From NCBI GenBank assembly GCA_022750055.1, contig JAKIWL010000003.1, forward strand, positions 181,300 to 245,299: 64,000 bases of DNA, read 5' to 3'. Position 1 is the first letter of the stretch; every line of letters starts with the position of its first letter. This document shows, one piece after another, positions 25,342 through 33,683 of the stretch. The notes beneath the pieces are model-generated. The model saw only the letters and a program-made list of their open reading frames with translations, was not told the origin of the DNA and searched no databases. The translations under genes were made by a program, and so were the position numbers. This DNA comes from Thermoplasmata archaeon (lineage in GTDB: Archaea > Thermoplasmatota > Thermoplasmata > Lutacidiplasmatales > UBA184).

Positions 25342-27212
25342 GTACCCTTCGGCGCCGGCCCGTCGGCGAGCGCCTCCCGGAGCGCCTCCGCGACCGCCTT
25401 CCCATCGCAGCGCCCTCGAACCTGCTTCATCAGGTCGCCCATCAGGGGCTGGAACGAGTCTTCCCCCCGCTCGCGGACCATCTCGGCGTTCTGGTCCACG
25501 AGCTGCTGAGCGAGCGCGCGCAGCTCGACGTACGGTAGGCGAGTGAGCCCGGTCCTCGCCCGCGCCTCCTCGAACGACGGGGCGCCCTTCGCGAGCTCCG
25601 TGAGGACCGGGAGGATCCCTTCCTTGGAGAACTCGCCCCACTCGACCGCCGTCAAGAGCGCGTCGAGGGTCTCGATGGAGATCCGGTCCGCTTCCCAATC
25701 AGGGAGGCTGTTCTCGAGGGAGGCGAGGTCCTGAGTGAGGATCCGAGCCACCCCGGAGGCCGGGTGCCCACGCTTGACGAGCTCGAGGAACCGGTCGGTC
25801 GCGCCAGAGCGCTGGATCTGCCGGGCCAGTTCCTCGGAGAGCTTGTGCTCCGCGACGAGTCGGGCGCGGGCGAGCTCCGGACGCTCGGGCAGGGTGGAGC
25901 GGACCTCCTCAAGAAGAGTTGGGGTGATCGCGATCGGCGGCACATCGGTCTCCGGGTACATCCTATCCCGACCGGGCAGCGGCCTGGAGTAGCGAGTCGT
26001 TCCGTCCGGGAGCGGGTCCCGGGTCTCGGGAGGGATCCCGTCGAGCGCGATCCGGGCCCGGTGTCGTACGGCCTCGAGCCCCGCCCTCGAAACGGAGGCG
26101 GTCGGTGCCGCGACCAGCACGAAGGCGTCGTTGGACGCCGTCGCTCCCAGGGTGGCGCGCAGCTTCTGGGCGACGAACTCGTCGATTCCTTGGGACGGGA
26201 GCTCGTCGGAATGGAGCAGGCCCTTGACACCGGCGGAGCGCGCGTAGTCGGCGAACTCGCGTCCTAACCGCTCGGACGATCCCTCTCGGGACTTGAGCAA
26301 CCCACCGAATCCGGGGAGGCCGAGGCCCAGGACCGCCCCGCCTCCGCGCAGGGCCCGGGCGATCGGTCCCTCCGCGCGCGCTCCCAGCAGCTGGCTCACC
26401 TCCTTCGCCGGCGAATCGGGGACGCTCGCCCCGCGCGAACGAAGCTCGGCCGTGACCTCGAGGAGGAATTCCTGGCGCTCGACCTCGTGGCTCGTGTACT
26501 GATGGATGCGCCGAAGATCCTGGACTCCCTTGATCTCGACGCGGGCGCCGCCCATGGTCGAGACGTTGAGGTCCTCCCGAATCGTCCCGATCCCGCGCCG
26601 GACCCGCCCCGTGGAACGAAGGAGAAGTCCGATCTCCTCGGCGACGGCCCGGGCCTCGGGTCCCTCGGAGATCTCCGGCCCGGTGGCGATCTCGATCAGC
26701 GGGATCCCCAACCGGTCCAACCGGTAGGTCACCTCGCCGGCCTGTTCGGAGACCTTGCGGGCCGCGTCCTCTTCGAGGCAGATCGTCGGGATCGAGATCG
26801 TCTTCCCCGCGACATCGAGCGACCCGTCCACGGCGACGAGGGCCGTGCGTTGGAACCCTGCCGTATTCGACCCGTCGACGACGATCTTGCGCATCACCTC
26901 GACCTCGTCGAGGGGAGTGGCGTTCATTAGGAGGGCCATGGTCAGGGCGACCCGCAGGGCCTCCGGGTTCAATCGGTGCGGCGGCTCCTCGTCGAGCTCG
27001 ACGAGGCAACTCGACAGCGTAGCCTCGTAGCGGTAGGTGAGTCCGCGGCTCGCCTGGAACGCGGCGGCCGGGTCGATGGTGTGGTTCTCACCGCCGGTGG
27101 CGCGCAGCTGACGGGAGACGGTCCGGACGACGTCGTCAGAGAGCTCTGCCGGGCAATCACAGAAGAGCTTGCCGGTCGCCAGCTGCTGATGGACCTCGAG
27201 CCCGGCCTTCAT
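25338..27212 (-). CDS. gatE: Glutamyl-tRNA(Gln) amidotransferase subunit E
   Basis: The tRNA-binding kinase/transamidase subunit of the archaea-specific GatDE enzyme, which converts Glu-tRNA(Gln) to Gln-tRNA(Gln). The 624-residue protein starts MKAGLEVHQQLATGKLFC. It contains the GatB-like cradle with EEPPHRLNPEAL and ERQEFLLEV, an inserted AspRS-like region, and a C-terminal YqeY-like tail (MGDLMKQVRGRCDGKAVAEA). The ATG at 27212 overlaps the gatD stop (ATGA). The HAD phosphatase gene starts within its own stop. Confidence 0.96.
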   Translation of the reverse strand: MKAGLEVHQQLATGKLFCDCPAELSDDVVRTVSRQLRATGGENHTIDPAAAFQASRGLTYRYEATLSSCLVELDEEPPHRLNPEALRVALTMALLMNATPLDEVEVMRKIVVDGSNTAGFQRTALVAVDGSLDVAGKTISIPTICLEEDAARKVSEQAGEVTYRLDRLGIPLIEIATGPEISEGPEARAVAEEIGLLLRSTGRVRRGIGTIREDLNVSTMGGARVEIKGVQDLRRIHQYTSHEVERQEFLLEVTAELRSRGASVPDSPAKEVSQLLGARAEGPIARALRGGGAVLGLGLPGFGGLLKSREGSSERLGREFADYARSAGVKGLLHSDELPSQGIDEFVAQKLRATLGATASNDAFVLVAAPTASVSRAGLEAVRHRARIALDGIPPETRDPLPDGTTRYSRPLPGRDRMYPETDVPPIAITPTLLEEVRSTLPERPELARARLVAEHKLSEELARQIQRSGATDRFLELVKRGHPASGVARILTQDLASLENSLPDWEADRISIETLDALLTAVEWGEFSKEGILPVLTELAKGAPSFEEARARTGLTRLPYVELRALAQQLVDQNAEMVRERGEDSFQPLMGDLMKQVRGRCDGKAVAEALREALADGPAPKGT

Positions 27213-28534
27213 GGGGTCTCGACCGGGAGATGGCGGGCCACGAACTCCCCGGCTCGGTCCGAAAGCATCAACCGCCGAACCTCGGCGGGGTCGGTCGATC
27301 GACCGAGCGACCACAGGAGCTTTACAAGGGCCGTTTCTGGCAGGAGATCTCGGGCGTAGAGGACACCGGCCTTGAGCAATTCCCGGCCGGTCGAGTAGAC
27401 GAAGGGGTCGGCATTGCCCTCGAGGCACTGGGTCGTCATCACCACGACGACCCCGGAGCCCAGGGCCTCACGGATCCACGGCAGGTGCGCGAGGCTCACA
27501 TGGCCGAGACCCGTTCCGGCGATCACCAATCCTCGAAGCCCTTGCGAGAAGGCCCCGCACCGCCGGGGGTCGAGCCCGGGGTGATACCAGAGAATCGCCG
27601 CGCTGGGATCGAGGGCCCCTGAGGTCCGGGCGGGGCCCGCGCTGCGCGGACGGATCGCCTCGTGGAAGGAGATCACCTCCCCTTCGATCACGCCCAGCGG
27701 GGGGCCGTCGCGGGTCCGGAACGCGTCCCTCCGGCTCGAGTGCATCTTGCGTACACGAGTCCCCCGGTGGATGGCGAAGCGATCGTCGGAGAGCCCCTCG
27801 TGCATGAGGACCACGACCTCCCCTAGCTCGGGGTAACGCGCCAATCGGGTGGCCTGGGCCAGGTTGGTGAAGGCATCGGAGGACGGGCGATCCGGGGACC
27901 GCTGCGCTCCGACCAGGACGACGGGCCCTGGCAGGTCCTCGAGCAGGAAGGAAAGGGCCGCAGACGTGAAGGCGAGTGTGTCCGTCCCGTGAGCCACGAC
28001 CACCCCTTGCGCCCCCTCTCCAAAGACCCGGACGACGTGCTCGGCGAGCTCGACCCAGTCGGAGGGGACGATCTCCTCGCTCAACCGGTCCGAGACCGGA
28101 ACGAGGCGGACCGGACCATCCCGCTCGAGGTCGGGAAAGAAACCGAGGACCTCCCGTTCGGTCTTCACCGGTCGGACTCCCCCGGTGCGATAGTCCACCC
28201 TCGACGCGATGGTTCCCCCGGTGGTAAGAAGGGCGACCCAACGGCCCTCGTTCGGTTGCTCAACGGTGACGGCGGGTGGCTCGGAGGGTTCCGGTTCGGG
28301 GTCCATCGACGGTGGCTCGGCGGCGCGGACGATGTCCTTCGGGCCGATGCGGATCCCGATGTTGTATCCGGAGTCGAGCTTGAGTTGGATGACGCGATCC
28401 CCGGACAGGTCGTGGGAGGGTACCAGCGTTCCCTTCCACCGGCGACCGTTCGCGGTCTCGATATCGACCCAGCGACCCATCGGGAGGGCACGGAGCGCTT
28501 CCCACGGATCGGTCGACCCCCCTCCTTCGCCCAT
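27209..28534 (-). CDS. gatD: Glutamyl-tRNA(Gln) amidotransferase subunit D
   Basis: The asparaginase-like glutaminase subunit of GatDE that releases ammonia for transamidation. The 441-residue protein has the N-terminal SH3-like domain (GRWVDIETANGRRWKGTLVP), the nucleophile motif TTGGTIAS at 104-111, the second active-site block AHGTDTLAFTSAAL, and MTTQCLEGNADPFVYSTG. It is translationally coupled to gatE. The start at ATG 28534 follows a TATA-like CCTTAAGGA around 28586. It is divergent from tRNA-Arg. GatDE with no bacterial-type GatCAB is diagnostic of Archaea. Confidence 0.96.
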   Translation of the reverse strand: MGEGGGSTDPWEALRALPMGRWVDIETANGRRWKGTLVPSHDLSGDRVIQLKLDSGYNIGIRIGPKDIVRAAEPPSMDPEPEPSEPPAVTVEQPNEGRWVALLTTGGTIASRVDYRTGGVRPVKTEREVLGFFPDLERDGPVRLVPVSDRLSEEIVPSDWVELAEHVVRVFGEGAQGVVVAHGTDTLAFTSAALSFLLEDLPGPVVLVGAQRSPDRPSSDAFTNLAQATRLARYPELGEVVVLMHEGLSDDRFAIHRGTRVRKMHSSRRDAFRTRDGPPLGVIEGEVISFHEAIRPRSAGPARTSGALDPSAAILWYHPGLDPRRCGAFSQGLRGLVIAGTGLGHVSLAHLPWIREALGSGVVVVMTTQCLEGNADPFVYSTGRELLKAGVLYARDLLPETALVKLLWSLGRSTDPAEVRRLMLSDRAGEFVARHLPVETP

Positions 28535-28622
28535 TGCTCGATTGCGGCCAATCCGGCGGCGACCGTCGGAGTCCCTCGGCTCCTTAAGGACGGCGCTACC
28601 CGAGCACCGGCCGAAGCCGACG

Positions 28623-28630
28623 TTTTATAA
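28623..28630 (+). promoter_or_regulatory. TATA-like box upstream of tRNA-Arg
   Basis: The sequence ttttataa lies about 48 bases before the mature 5' end of the tRNA-Arg gene. This predicts a precursor with roughly 20 bases of 5' leader that RNase P would remove. Confidence 0.5.
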
Positions 28631-28674
28631 TCCGGCCCCAATCGCGAGGCTCAAATCGATCGATCGAACGCAAT

Positions 28675-28782
28675 GCCCGTGTGGGGTAGCTTCGGGTTCG
28701 GGGACGTTCCCCATCCCGCTGCACTGGATTATCCTAGAGGCCTGCGGAGCCTCAGACCTGGGTTCGAATCCCAGCACGGGCG
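28675..28782 (+). tRNA. tRNA-Arg (anticodon GCG) with a D-loop insertion, probably an intron
   Basis: Acceptor strands GCCCGTG (28675-28681) and CACGGGC (28775-28781) pair fully, with discriminator G. The anticodon arm GAGGC-CTGCGGA-GCCTC gives anticodon GCG, and the T arm is CTGGG-TTCGAAT-CCCAG. CCA is not encoded. Total length is 108 bases because about 34 extra bases lie between G15 (28689) and G18-G19 (28726-28727). They fold as nested stems CGGG/CCCG (28693-28696 with 28715-28718) and GGGG/CCCC (28700-28703 with 28709-28712). Removing about 28690-28723 restores the normal D-loop AGCTGGATTA. The position matches that in tRNA-Pro. The splice sites are inferred and a canonical bulge-helix-bulge is not clear. 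Confidence 0.9.
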
Positions 28783-29000
28783 TGTCCTTCGTTCGGGATG
28801 CGCGCGGACCCGTCAGGTCTGTCGAGATCCCACCTTGGGAGGGTGACGCGGGATCGTTCCCAAATCGGGTCCATCGTTCCGTCTCCCCTGCTTTGACAAG
28901 TTGGAGGGGGTTTTCGGTTTCGATCCGTACCTTCCGAAAGGAGGACGTGGGTTCGCGAAGGCCAATCCAGGGGCGCAACGGTGGAACGATCCGAACTAGA

Positions 29001-29279
29001 TCACTTATAGGTGGACGGGTGGGTCTTTCCCTCGTCGTCGACGATCGTGATGCACTCGCCCTCGCACTCGAAGAGGCAGGCCTCGCACATGATACAATCC
29101 GGACCGTTGATCACTGCGGATTTCTCGGCGCGGAACTGGAACTTTGCCCCCACCGCCGGGTCGTCCACGATCCCAGGGAACCGCTCCCTGGGTTGCATTT
29201 CGAAGACGTTTACCGGACAGACGTCACGACAGTGTGCGCACCCGGTGCATTTCGAGAGTTCGACATCGACCGTGACCAT
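29001..29279 (-). CDS. Two-[4Fe-4S] ferredoxin
   Basis: Small electron carrier of 92 residues. Two cluster motifs are visible: C11-x2-C14-x2-C17-x3-C21-P and C62-x2-C65-x2-C68-x3-C72. An insertion of about 40 residues lies between them, as in ferredoxins that pair with 2-oxoacid oxidoreductases. No oxidoreductase gene is adjacent, so the partner is unknown. A GGAGGTC ribosome-binding site precedes ATG 29279 and a TATA-like TTAAGTAT is about 39 bases upstream, so this gene is leadered, unlike many neighbours. Confidence 0.92.
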   Translation of the reverse strand: MVTVDVELSKCTGCAHCRDVCPVNVFEMQPRERFPGIVDDPAVGAKFQFRAEKSAVINGPDCIMCEACLFECEGECITIVDDEGKTHPSTYK

Positions 29280-29689
29280 GGTGGGTCCGACCTCCGTGGG
29301 GGAATTTGGCCCGATACTTAAGAGGGTCCCAAGCGGGGTGATTGGCCCTGCTGCTTCAATCGAGGAGCGGTCCGGGATGCGATTGGCGGATGCGCCGGCA
29401 CGTCACCCGGCCCGACGGGGCTCCCCCCTCGGGGGCACGTGCGTCCAGAGAACGCGGACCCGGTCCAACGTACCTTTTTTTCAAGGGCGTGAGCGACGTC
29501 GGACCGGGGAACTCGAACCCCTTCGACGGGGGCCGAACGATCTGGAATGCTGGCGAGACCGAGAGGGCCCCTACGTGAAACGCCACGAAGGAGGGTCCCG
29601 GAACTGGAGTGTGCTCCGACCCCCCACCGAGCTGGTTTCGAGTCTGAGTGAGGTCGTAGCGGGCCGAGGCCTGACTCGGTGGACGTAGC
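29280..29689. other. Gene-free stretch between ferredoxin and the ABC transporter
   Basis: About 410 bases with no convincing protein. The palindromic TATA-like atacttaag near 29315 could fire in both directions. On the plus strand a GC-rich segment with a CCCCC/GGGGG hairpin (around 29425-29440) and a GGACC/GGTCC hairpin is followed by seven T residues near 29475-29481, the longest T run I noticed. This would fit a short structured RNA of about 135 bases with a terminator, but no known RNA family was recognised. Confidence 0.4.
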
Positions 29690-29699
29690 GATAAATACT
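29690..29699 (+). promoter_or_regulatory. TATA-like box of the ABC transporter operon; decides its start
   Basis: The sequence gataaatact is centred about 27 bases before ATG 29721 and falls inside a longer frame beginning at GTG 29679. The spacing favours a leaderless transcript starting at the ATG. Confidence 0.6.
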
Positions 29700-29720
29700 C
29701 TTCCCCCCCCCAGCGCGGCG

Positions 29721-30668
29721 ATGGCTAGCGGGTCGATCCGGATCGCCGGACTCACCAAGAGATTCGGTTCGTTCGTGGCCCTCGACCACCTGAACCTCAC
29801 GCTCGAGGGGTCGAAGTGTGTCGGATTCCTGGGCCCGAACGGGGCGGGGAAGACGACCGCCCTCAAGTTGCTGACCGACATGATCTTCCCTACCGAGGGC
29901 GAGTGCGAGATCAACGGGATTTCCGTCCAGAAGGAACGCAAGCGGGCCCTCGCGGATGCCGGAGTGCTGATCGAGAGTCCGGAGATCTATCCGTCCATGA
30001 CCCCGAACGAAGCGCTCGAGATGGTGGCCGACCTTCGAGGCGTCCCCGCTTCGGAACGAAAGGACCGGATCCAGGCCGTATTGGCCGAGGTCAAAATGGC
30101 CGACTGGGGGAACCAGAAGGTGGGGCGATTTTCTAAGGGGATGAAGCAACGGATCAATATCGCCGCCGCCCTGGTCCACGACCCGCAGGTCGTCATCCTC
30201 GACGAGCCCTCGACCGGCCTTGATCCGCGGGGGATGGCCGAGGTCCGTACGATCGTCCGGGATCTGAAGAAGAGCGACCGATTGATCTTCATGAGCAGCC
30301 ACATCCTGAGCGAGGTCACCGAGATCTGCGATGAGGTGGCCCTCATCGATCACGGCAAGCTCCTGTTCTACGACACCCTGAACAACGTGACCGCCCGGGT
30401 TTCCGAGGGGCACGGTTCGGTCGACGTGGTGTTCGCGCGTCCGCTTCCGCCCGAAGTGGCGTCGGGTCAGATTCGCACTCTGACCGGGGTGACGGGTATC
30501 CTAGCCCTCTCCCCCGATCGGCTCCGGATCGGCTTCGACGGCGGCCGGGCGATCCAGGAGAAGCTGCTCGAGAGTCTCGTGGGGATGCATCTCGGCGTCG
30601 TGAGCCTGACCGAATCAGAGAGCGCGCTCGAGGAGGTCTACTTGAGCCGGATCTCCCGGGGGGATTGA
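29721..30668 (+). CDS. ABC transporter ATP-binding protein
   Basis: Nucleotide-binding subunit of an ABC-2-type exporter. From ATG 29721 the protein has 315 residues with Walker A GPNGAGKT (38-45), signature FSKGMKQR beginning at 137 (Lys-Gly-Met variant of LSGGQ), Walker B VVILDEPSTGLDP near 155-167, and the switch His in MSSHILSE. The C-terminal 90 residues form the extra domain common in this subfamily. The permease gene starts four bases later, so the two form an operon. The substrate is unknown; relatives export lipids, peptides or antibiotics. Confidence 0.93.
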   Translation: MASGSIRIAGLTKRFGSFVALDHLNLTLEGSKCVGFLGPNGAGKTTALKLLTDMIFPTEGECEINGISVQKERKRALADAGVLIESPEIYPSMTPNEALEMVADLRGVPASERKDRIQAVLAEVKMADWGNQKVGRFSKGMKQRINIAAALVHDPQVVILDEPSTGLDPRGMAEVRTIVRDLKKSDRLIFMSSHILSEVTEICDEVALIDHGKLLFYDTLNNVTARVSEGHGSVDVVFARPLPPEVASGQIRTLTGVTGILALSPDRLRIGFDGGRAIQEKLLESLVGMHLGVVSLTESESALEEVYLSRISRGD

Positions 30669-30671
30669 GCC

Positions 30672-31529
30672 ATGGCCACTCCGACCGTCGCGATCCCCGC
30701 GACCCACCGGATCGTTCCCGACTCCCTCCCGCAGGTCCTGAAGCTGACACGGTACCAACTGCGCGAATACCTGCGGTCCCGTCGTTTCTTGGCCCTGCTC
30801 GGGATCGTCGTCACCATCGGCGTGATCCTGTCCGCCGTGGTCGGACACTTCCGAGGGGTCCTGGTTTCTGACAACCTCTCTTTCTACGGCAATTTCTGGG
30901 GCAGTGGCGTCTATCTCGTCATCGTCCTCTCGGCCGTGTTCTTCGGCGGCGATGCCATCGCGGGCGAATTCCAGAACAAGACCGGTTACTTCCTGATGGG
31001 TCTACCCATCCGGCGGTCCACCGTCTACGTTGCGAAATTCATCGCGGCGTTCCTAGCGTCGACGGCGATGGTGCTCCTGTTCCTCGTCATCCTCGTCGGG
31101 AACGGTGCCTTCTACTTCGGAGGCGGACTCTTCCCGTGGCAGCTGGCCCTCTCGCTCGTGTTGGCGATCGCATATCTGGCGGCCGTCCTCGGGGCGACAT
31201 TCCTGTTCAGCTCGCTGTTCAAGACGAGCGCCTATGGATTCGTCCTGACCGCGATCCTGTTCCTGTTCGGGTTCTCTATTCTCGAGTCCCTCGTCTCCGG
31301 GCTGATCAAGATCGAACCCTGGATGGTCATCTCCTACGCCCAGTCGACGATCGGTGGGGTCTTCTTCTCGACCACGAACTGGGGGTTCCATGGAACGATT
31401 TCGGCGGGGGTGTTCGGGAACACCATGTATACCGCGGGGATCGGGGAAGGGATCGTGATCATGGTCGCCTACTTCTTGGTCACTGCCCTCCTCGGCCTTT
31501 TCCTCTTCGAACGTGAGGAATTTAGCTAG
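30672..31529 (+). CDS. ABC-2-type transporter permease
   Basis: Membrane subunit of the exporter, 285 residues with about six transmembrane helices (for example FLALLGIVVTIGVILSAVVG and GSGVYLVIVLSAVFFGGDAI). FGGDAIAGEFQNKTGYFLMGLPIRR is the elbow and coupling-helix region typical of ABC-2 permeases. It probably functions as a homodimer with the ATPase encoded immediately upstream. The N-terminal amphipathic stretch LPQVLKLTRYQLREYLRSRR precedes the first helix. The substrate cannot be inferred. Confidence 0.88.
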   Translation: MATPTVAIPATHRIVPDSLPQVLKLTRYQLREYLRSRRFLALLGIVVTIGVILSAVVGHFRGVLVSDNLSFYGNFWGSGVYLVIVLSAVFFGGDAIAGEFQNKTGYFLMGLPIRRSTVYVAKFIAAFLASTAMVLLFLVILVGNGAFYFGGGLFPWQLALSLVLAIAYLAAVLGATFLFSSLFKTSAYGFVLTAILFLFGFSILESLVSGLIKIEPWMVISYAQSTIGGVFFSTTNWGFHGTISAGVFGNTMYTAGIGEGIVIMVAYFLVTALLGLFLFEREEFS

Positions 31530-31655
31530 GGCCGCGACCGGCAAATCGTCGAGCTAAGCTTCCAGTCGAATCGGAGGTTCCGTCCGCCCGTTGTCCGCCT
31601 CCGATCTCTGACGACCGCCCATACCGGACCCCCCTGTTTCCACTGGACATTCTCC

Positions 31656-31665
31656 CTTTATGTAT
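31656..31665 (+). promoter_or_regulatory. TATA-like box of the tiny coupled ORFs
   Basis: The sequence ctttatgtat is centred about 37 bases before ATG 31697, leaving a short leader that contains the purine-rich GGGAAGCGGG. Confidence 0.45.
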
Positions 31666-31696
31666 GACATCCGTCAGACAGACGGGAAGCGGGCCC

Positions 31697-31858
31697 ATGA
31701 GCGAAAACCGAGTGAAGTGGCTTCCTCTCGCCATCTTGCCGACGACGGAATCGTACCGGTCGACGCCGGACCTTCCGATCGCCTACATCCCCAAGGGCAC
31801 ACCGTCCTGGACCCGCCGTCCGACCCCGACGGAGGCCCGCCGAGGGCGCCTCCGATGA
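31697..31858 (+). CDS. 53-residue small protein, first of a coupled pair
   Basis: Not recognised. The short frame has strong G/C bias at third codon positions like the genes around it, a TATA box at 31656-31665, and a purine-rich site before ATG 31697. The product is a mixed hydrophobic/basic peptide (WLPLAILPTTESYRSTPDLP) with an Arg-rich end. Its TGA overlaps the ATG of the next small frame (ATGA), the same arrangement used by verified gene pairs in this window. An antisense shadow cannot be excluded. Confidence 0.5.
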   Translation: MSENRVKWLPLAILPTTESYRSTPDLPIAYIPKGTPSWTRRPTPTEARRGRLR

Positions 31859-32058
31859 GCGGCCTATCTGATGGTCCCGAACTCGGGTCGGTTTCCTCTC
31901 GGAAGGTCTCGCTGGGGCTCGCCACGCCGCGGGGATACGGGAACCGGCCCCGGCTCAGCCCCCAGGCGGCCGCTGCGTTCGCAACGATGGTGGACACGGC
32001 ACGCGCTCGCGCCGCCAGCGAGGGCCGCACCCTGGTCTATACCGTTCGGTGGCATTGA
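31855..32058 (+). CDS. 67-residue small protein, second of a coupled pair
   Basis: Not recognised. It starts in the stop codon of the previous small frame and has high G/C at third positions. The second half is Ala-rich and likely helical (SPQAAAAFATMVDTARARAA), ending TLVYTVRWH. It may form a small complex with its upstream partner. No transmembrane segment is visible. Confidence 0.5.
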   Translation: MSGLSDGPELGSVSSRKVSLGLATPRGYGNRPRLSPQAAAAFATMVDTARARAASEGRTLVYTVRWH

Positions 32059-32143
32059 GCCGAGCCGCGGGGGAGTCTCCCCCGAACCCCCAGTCGGTTC
32101 CCCGAATCCGCTCAGGAACAGCCCCGGGAGACTCGGCGCAAGG

Positions 32144-32593
32144 CTACCGCGACGAGGAAACGGGTCGCACCCGCTCGATCGCTTCCTTGGACAGCTCGTC
32201 GGCCCGTCGGTTCTCATCCCGTGGTACCCAAAGGAAGCGGACCTCCTCGAACTCTTTCGATAGGGCCGCGAGCCGTTGGTGATAGGCTCGCAGATGTTCC
32301 GCCCGGACCTCATACTCGCCTTCCATCTGTCGAACGACGAGCTGGCTGTCGCCGACGAGTAGCACCGCCCCGTCGTACCCTCGATCCCGCAGATACTCGA
32401 GGGCTCGTATCGCTGCGGTGTATTCGGCCACATTGTTCGTCGCGCGCTCCGATCCGGGCGGAACGGCGAGACCACTCTCCTCTCGGTCCAGACCCTCCCC
32501 CGAGATCGTGAACCCGTAGGCAGCGGTGCCTCCGCTGCGGGGAGGCTGACAGGCCCCGTCGAAATGAACCGTTACGAGACGGGGGAACAACAT
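32144..32593 (-). CDS. rnhA: Ribonuclease HI family protein
   Basis: RNase H fold nuclease that cuts RNA in RNA:DNA hybrids. From ATG 32593 it is 149 residues. The catalytic residues are in place: Asp in VHFDGAC, Glu in NNVAEYTAA, Asp in LVGDSQLVV, and the last Asp in ENRRADELS. It lacks the N-terminal hybrid-binding domain. The arrangement DGAC...NNVAEY is the archaeal/plant-like type 1 form. An earlier ATG at 32653 is possible but adds a low-complexity stretch. It is convergent with the tiny ORF pair. Confidence 0.9.
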   Translation of the reverse strand: MLFPRLVTVHFDGACQPPRSGGTAAYGFTISGEGLDREESGLAVPPGSERATNNVAEYTAAIRALEYLRDRGYDGAVLLVGDSQLVVRQMEGEYEVRAEHLRAYHQRLAALSKEFEEVRFLWVPRDENRRADELSKEAIERVRPVSSSR

Positions 32594-32781
32594 CGTCGCG
32601 CGTGGAATGCGATCGTCGTTCACGGCGGCCCCCGGGACCCCCTGCGCCGACATGAGGGTTTGCGTTCTGCCTCCCCTTCGATCCCGTAACGGGAGTCAGG
32701 GGCGGCGCGAGCGGGAAATCGCCCCGCGCGTTCGCACGAACCTTCAAGCCTGAGTCGACCCATCGTTCCGGGGGCATCCTC

Positions 32782-33153
32782 ATGGCCACCTCAGTCTCGA
32801 CCCTCCCGTTGGGGGTCGCCATCCTGGCGGTCCTGGTCGGATTGCTCGGACTCTTCATCGCCATCATCGGGGTCCTGGTGCTCCTCGCGGTCGGGTTCGG
32901 GACGGTCCATTTCGCCGCCGCGTTCGGGGTCACGTTCATCGGCGGACTTCTGCTGACCATCGTAGGGATCGTCATCCTCGCCGTTGCGAAGGGTCTGTGG
33001 GACCAGGAGCTGTGGGCCCTGGTCATCAGCATCCTCGCGATCGGATTCATCCTCCTCGGGGTCATCCTCCAAGGGGCTGTGTTCTCCGTGGAAGGCGTAG
33101 TCCTCGTCCTCTTCGAGGTCTACCTCCTCGCGGTCAACCGACACTTTCGCTAA
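32782..33153 (+). CDS. Four-helix hydrophobic membrane protein
   Basis: Not recognised. The 123 residues are almost entirely hydrophobic, with four predicted transmembrane helices connected by very short loops (for example LGVAILAVLVGLLGLFIAII and FIGGLLLTIVGIVILAVAKG). It resembles small archaeal DUF membrane proteins that lack catalytic motifs. The ATG at 32782 follows a 128-base gap from the divergent RNase H gene. Confidence 0.78.
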   Translation: MATSVSTLPLGVAILAVLVGLLGLFIAIIGVLVLLAVGFGTVHFAAAFGVTFIGGLLLTIVGIVILAVAKGLWDQELWALVISILAIGFILLGVILQGAVFSVEGVVLVLFEVYLLAVNRHFR

Positions 33154-33182
33154 CCCCGTCGTCGGTCCGGCCCCTCCGAGGC

Positions 33183-33189
33183 GTTATAG
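33183..33189 (+). promoter_or_regulatory. TATA-like box of the cyclophilin gene
   Basis: The sequence gttatag is centred 25 bases before ATG 33211, the spacing expected for a leaderless archaeal transcript. Confidence 0.6.
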
Positions 33190-33210
33190 GCCGAGCTTCG
33201 GTGGCCGGCC

Positions 33211-33675
33211 ATGGCAAACCCGCGCGTGACGCTGAAGACCACCCACGGCGACATCGGACTCGAGATCTTCGAGGACAAGGCCCCGAAGACCGCAGCGAAC
33301 TTCCTGACGCTCGTGCGCAAGGGGTTCTACAACAACACGACCTTTCATCGGGTCATCCCCGGATTCATGATCCAAGGGGGCGACCCGAAGGGGGACGGAA
33401 CGGGCGGCCCTGGGTACACCATTCCGGATGAGTTCCATCCTCTCCTCACTCACGCTGGACCCGGCATCATCTCGATGGCCAACGCCGGTCCTGACACCGG
33501 AGGCAGCCAGTTCTTCATCACCCTCGCCGCGACCGACTGGCTCGACCGAAAGCATGCGATCTTTGGGAAGGTCGTCGCGGGCCAGGACGTGGTCGACCGG
33601 ATCGGGGGCGTTCCACGCGGTGCGGGAGACCGCCCCAAGACACCGGTCCGAGTCCTCTCTGCCTCGGTCGCTTGA
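33211..33675 (+). CDS. Cyclophilin-type peptidyl-prolyl cis-trans isomerase
   Basis: Cytosolic protein-folding catalyst. The 154-residue single-domain protein has TTHGDIGLEIFEDKAPKTAANF, NNTTFHRVIPGFMIQGGDP with the catalytic Arg, GPGIISMANAGPDTGGSQFFIT, and WLDRKHAIFGKVVAGQDVVD. It lacks a signal peptide. Length and motifs are complete. A TATA box places transcription at the ATG. Confidence 0.96.
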   Translation: MANPRVTLKTTHGDIGLEIFEDKAPKTAANFLTLVRKGFYNNTTFHRVIPGFMIQGGDPKGDGTGGPGYTIPDEFHPLLTHAGPGIISMANAGPDTGGSQFFITLAATDWLDRKHAIFGKVVAGQDVVDRIGGVPRGAGDRPKTPVRVLSASVA

Positions 33676-33683
33676 ACGGCCGC

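Noticed and set aside
29500-29530. T-arm-like GGGGTTCGAGTTCCCC on the minus strand suggesting another tRNA
   Set aside because: No matching acceptor strand, D arm or anticodon arm could be drawn, and the stem is only four pairs around an eight-base loop.
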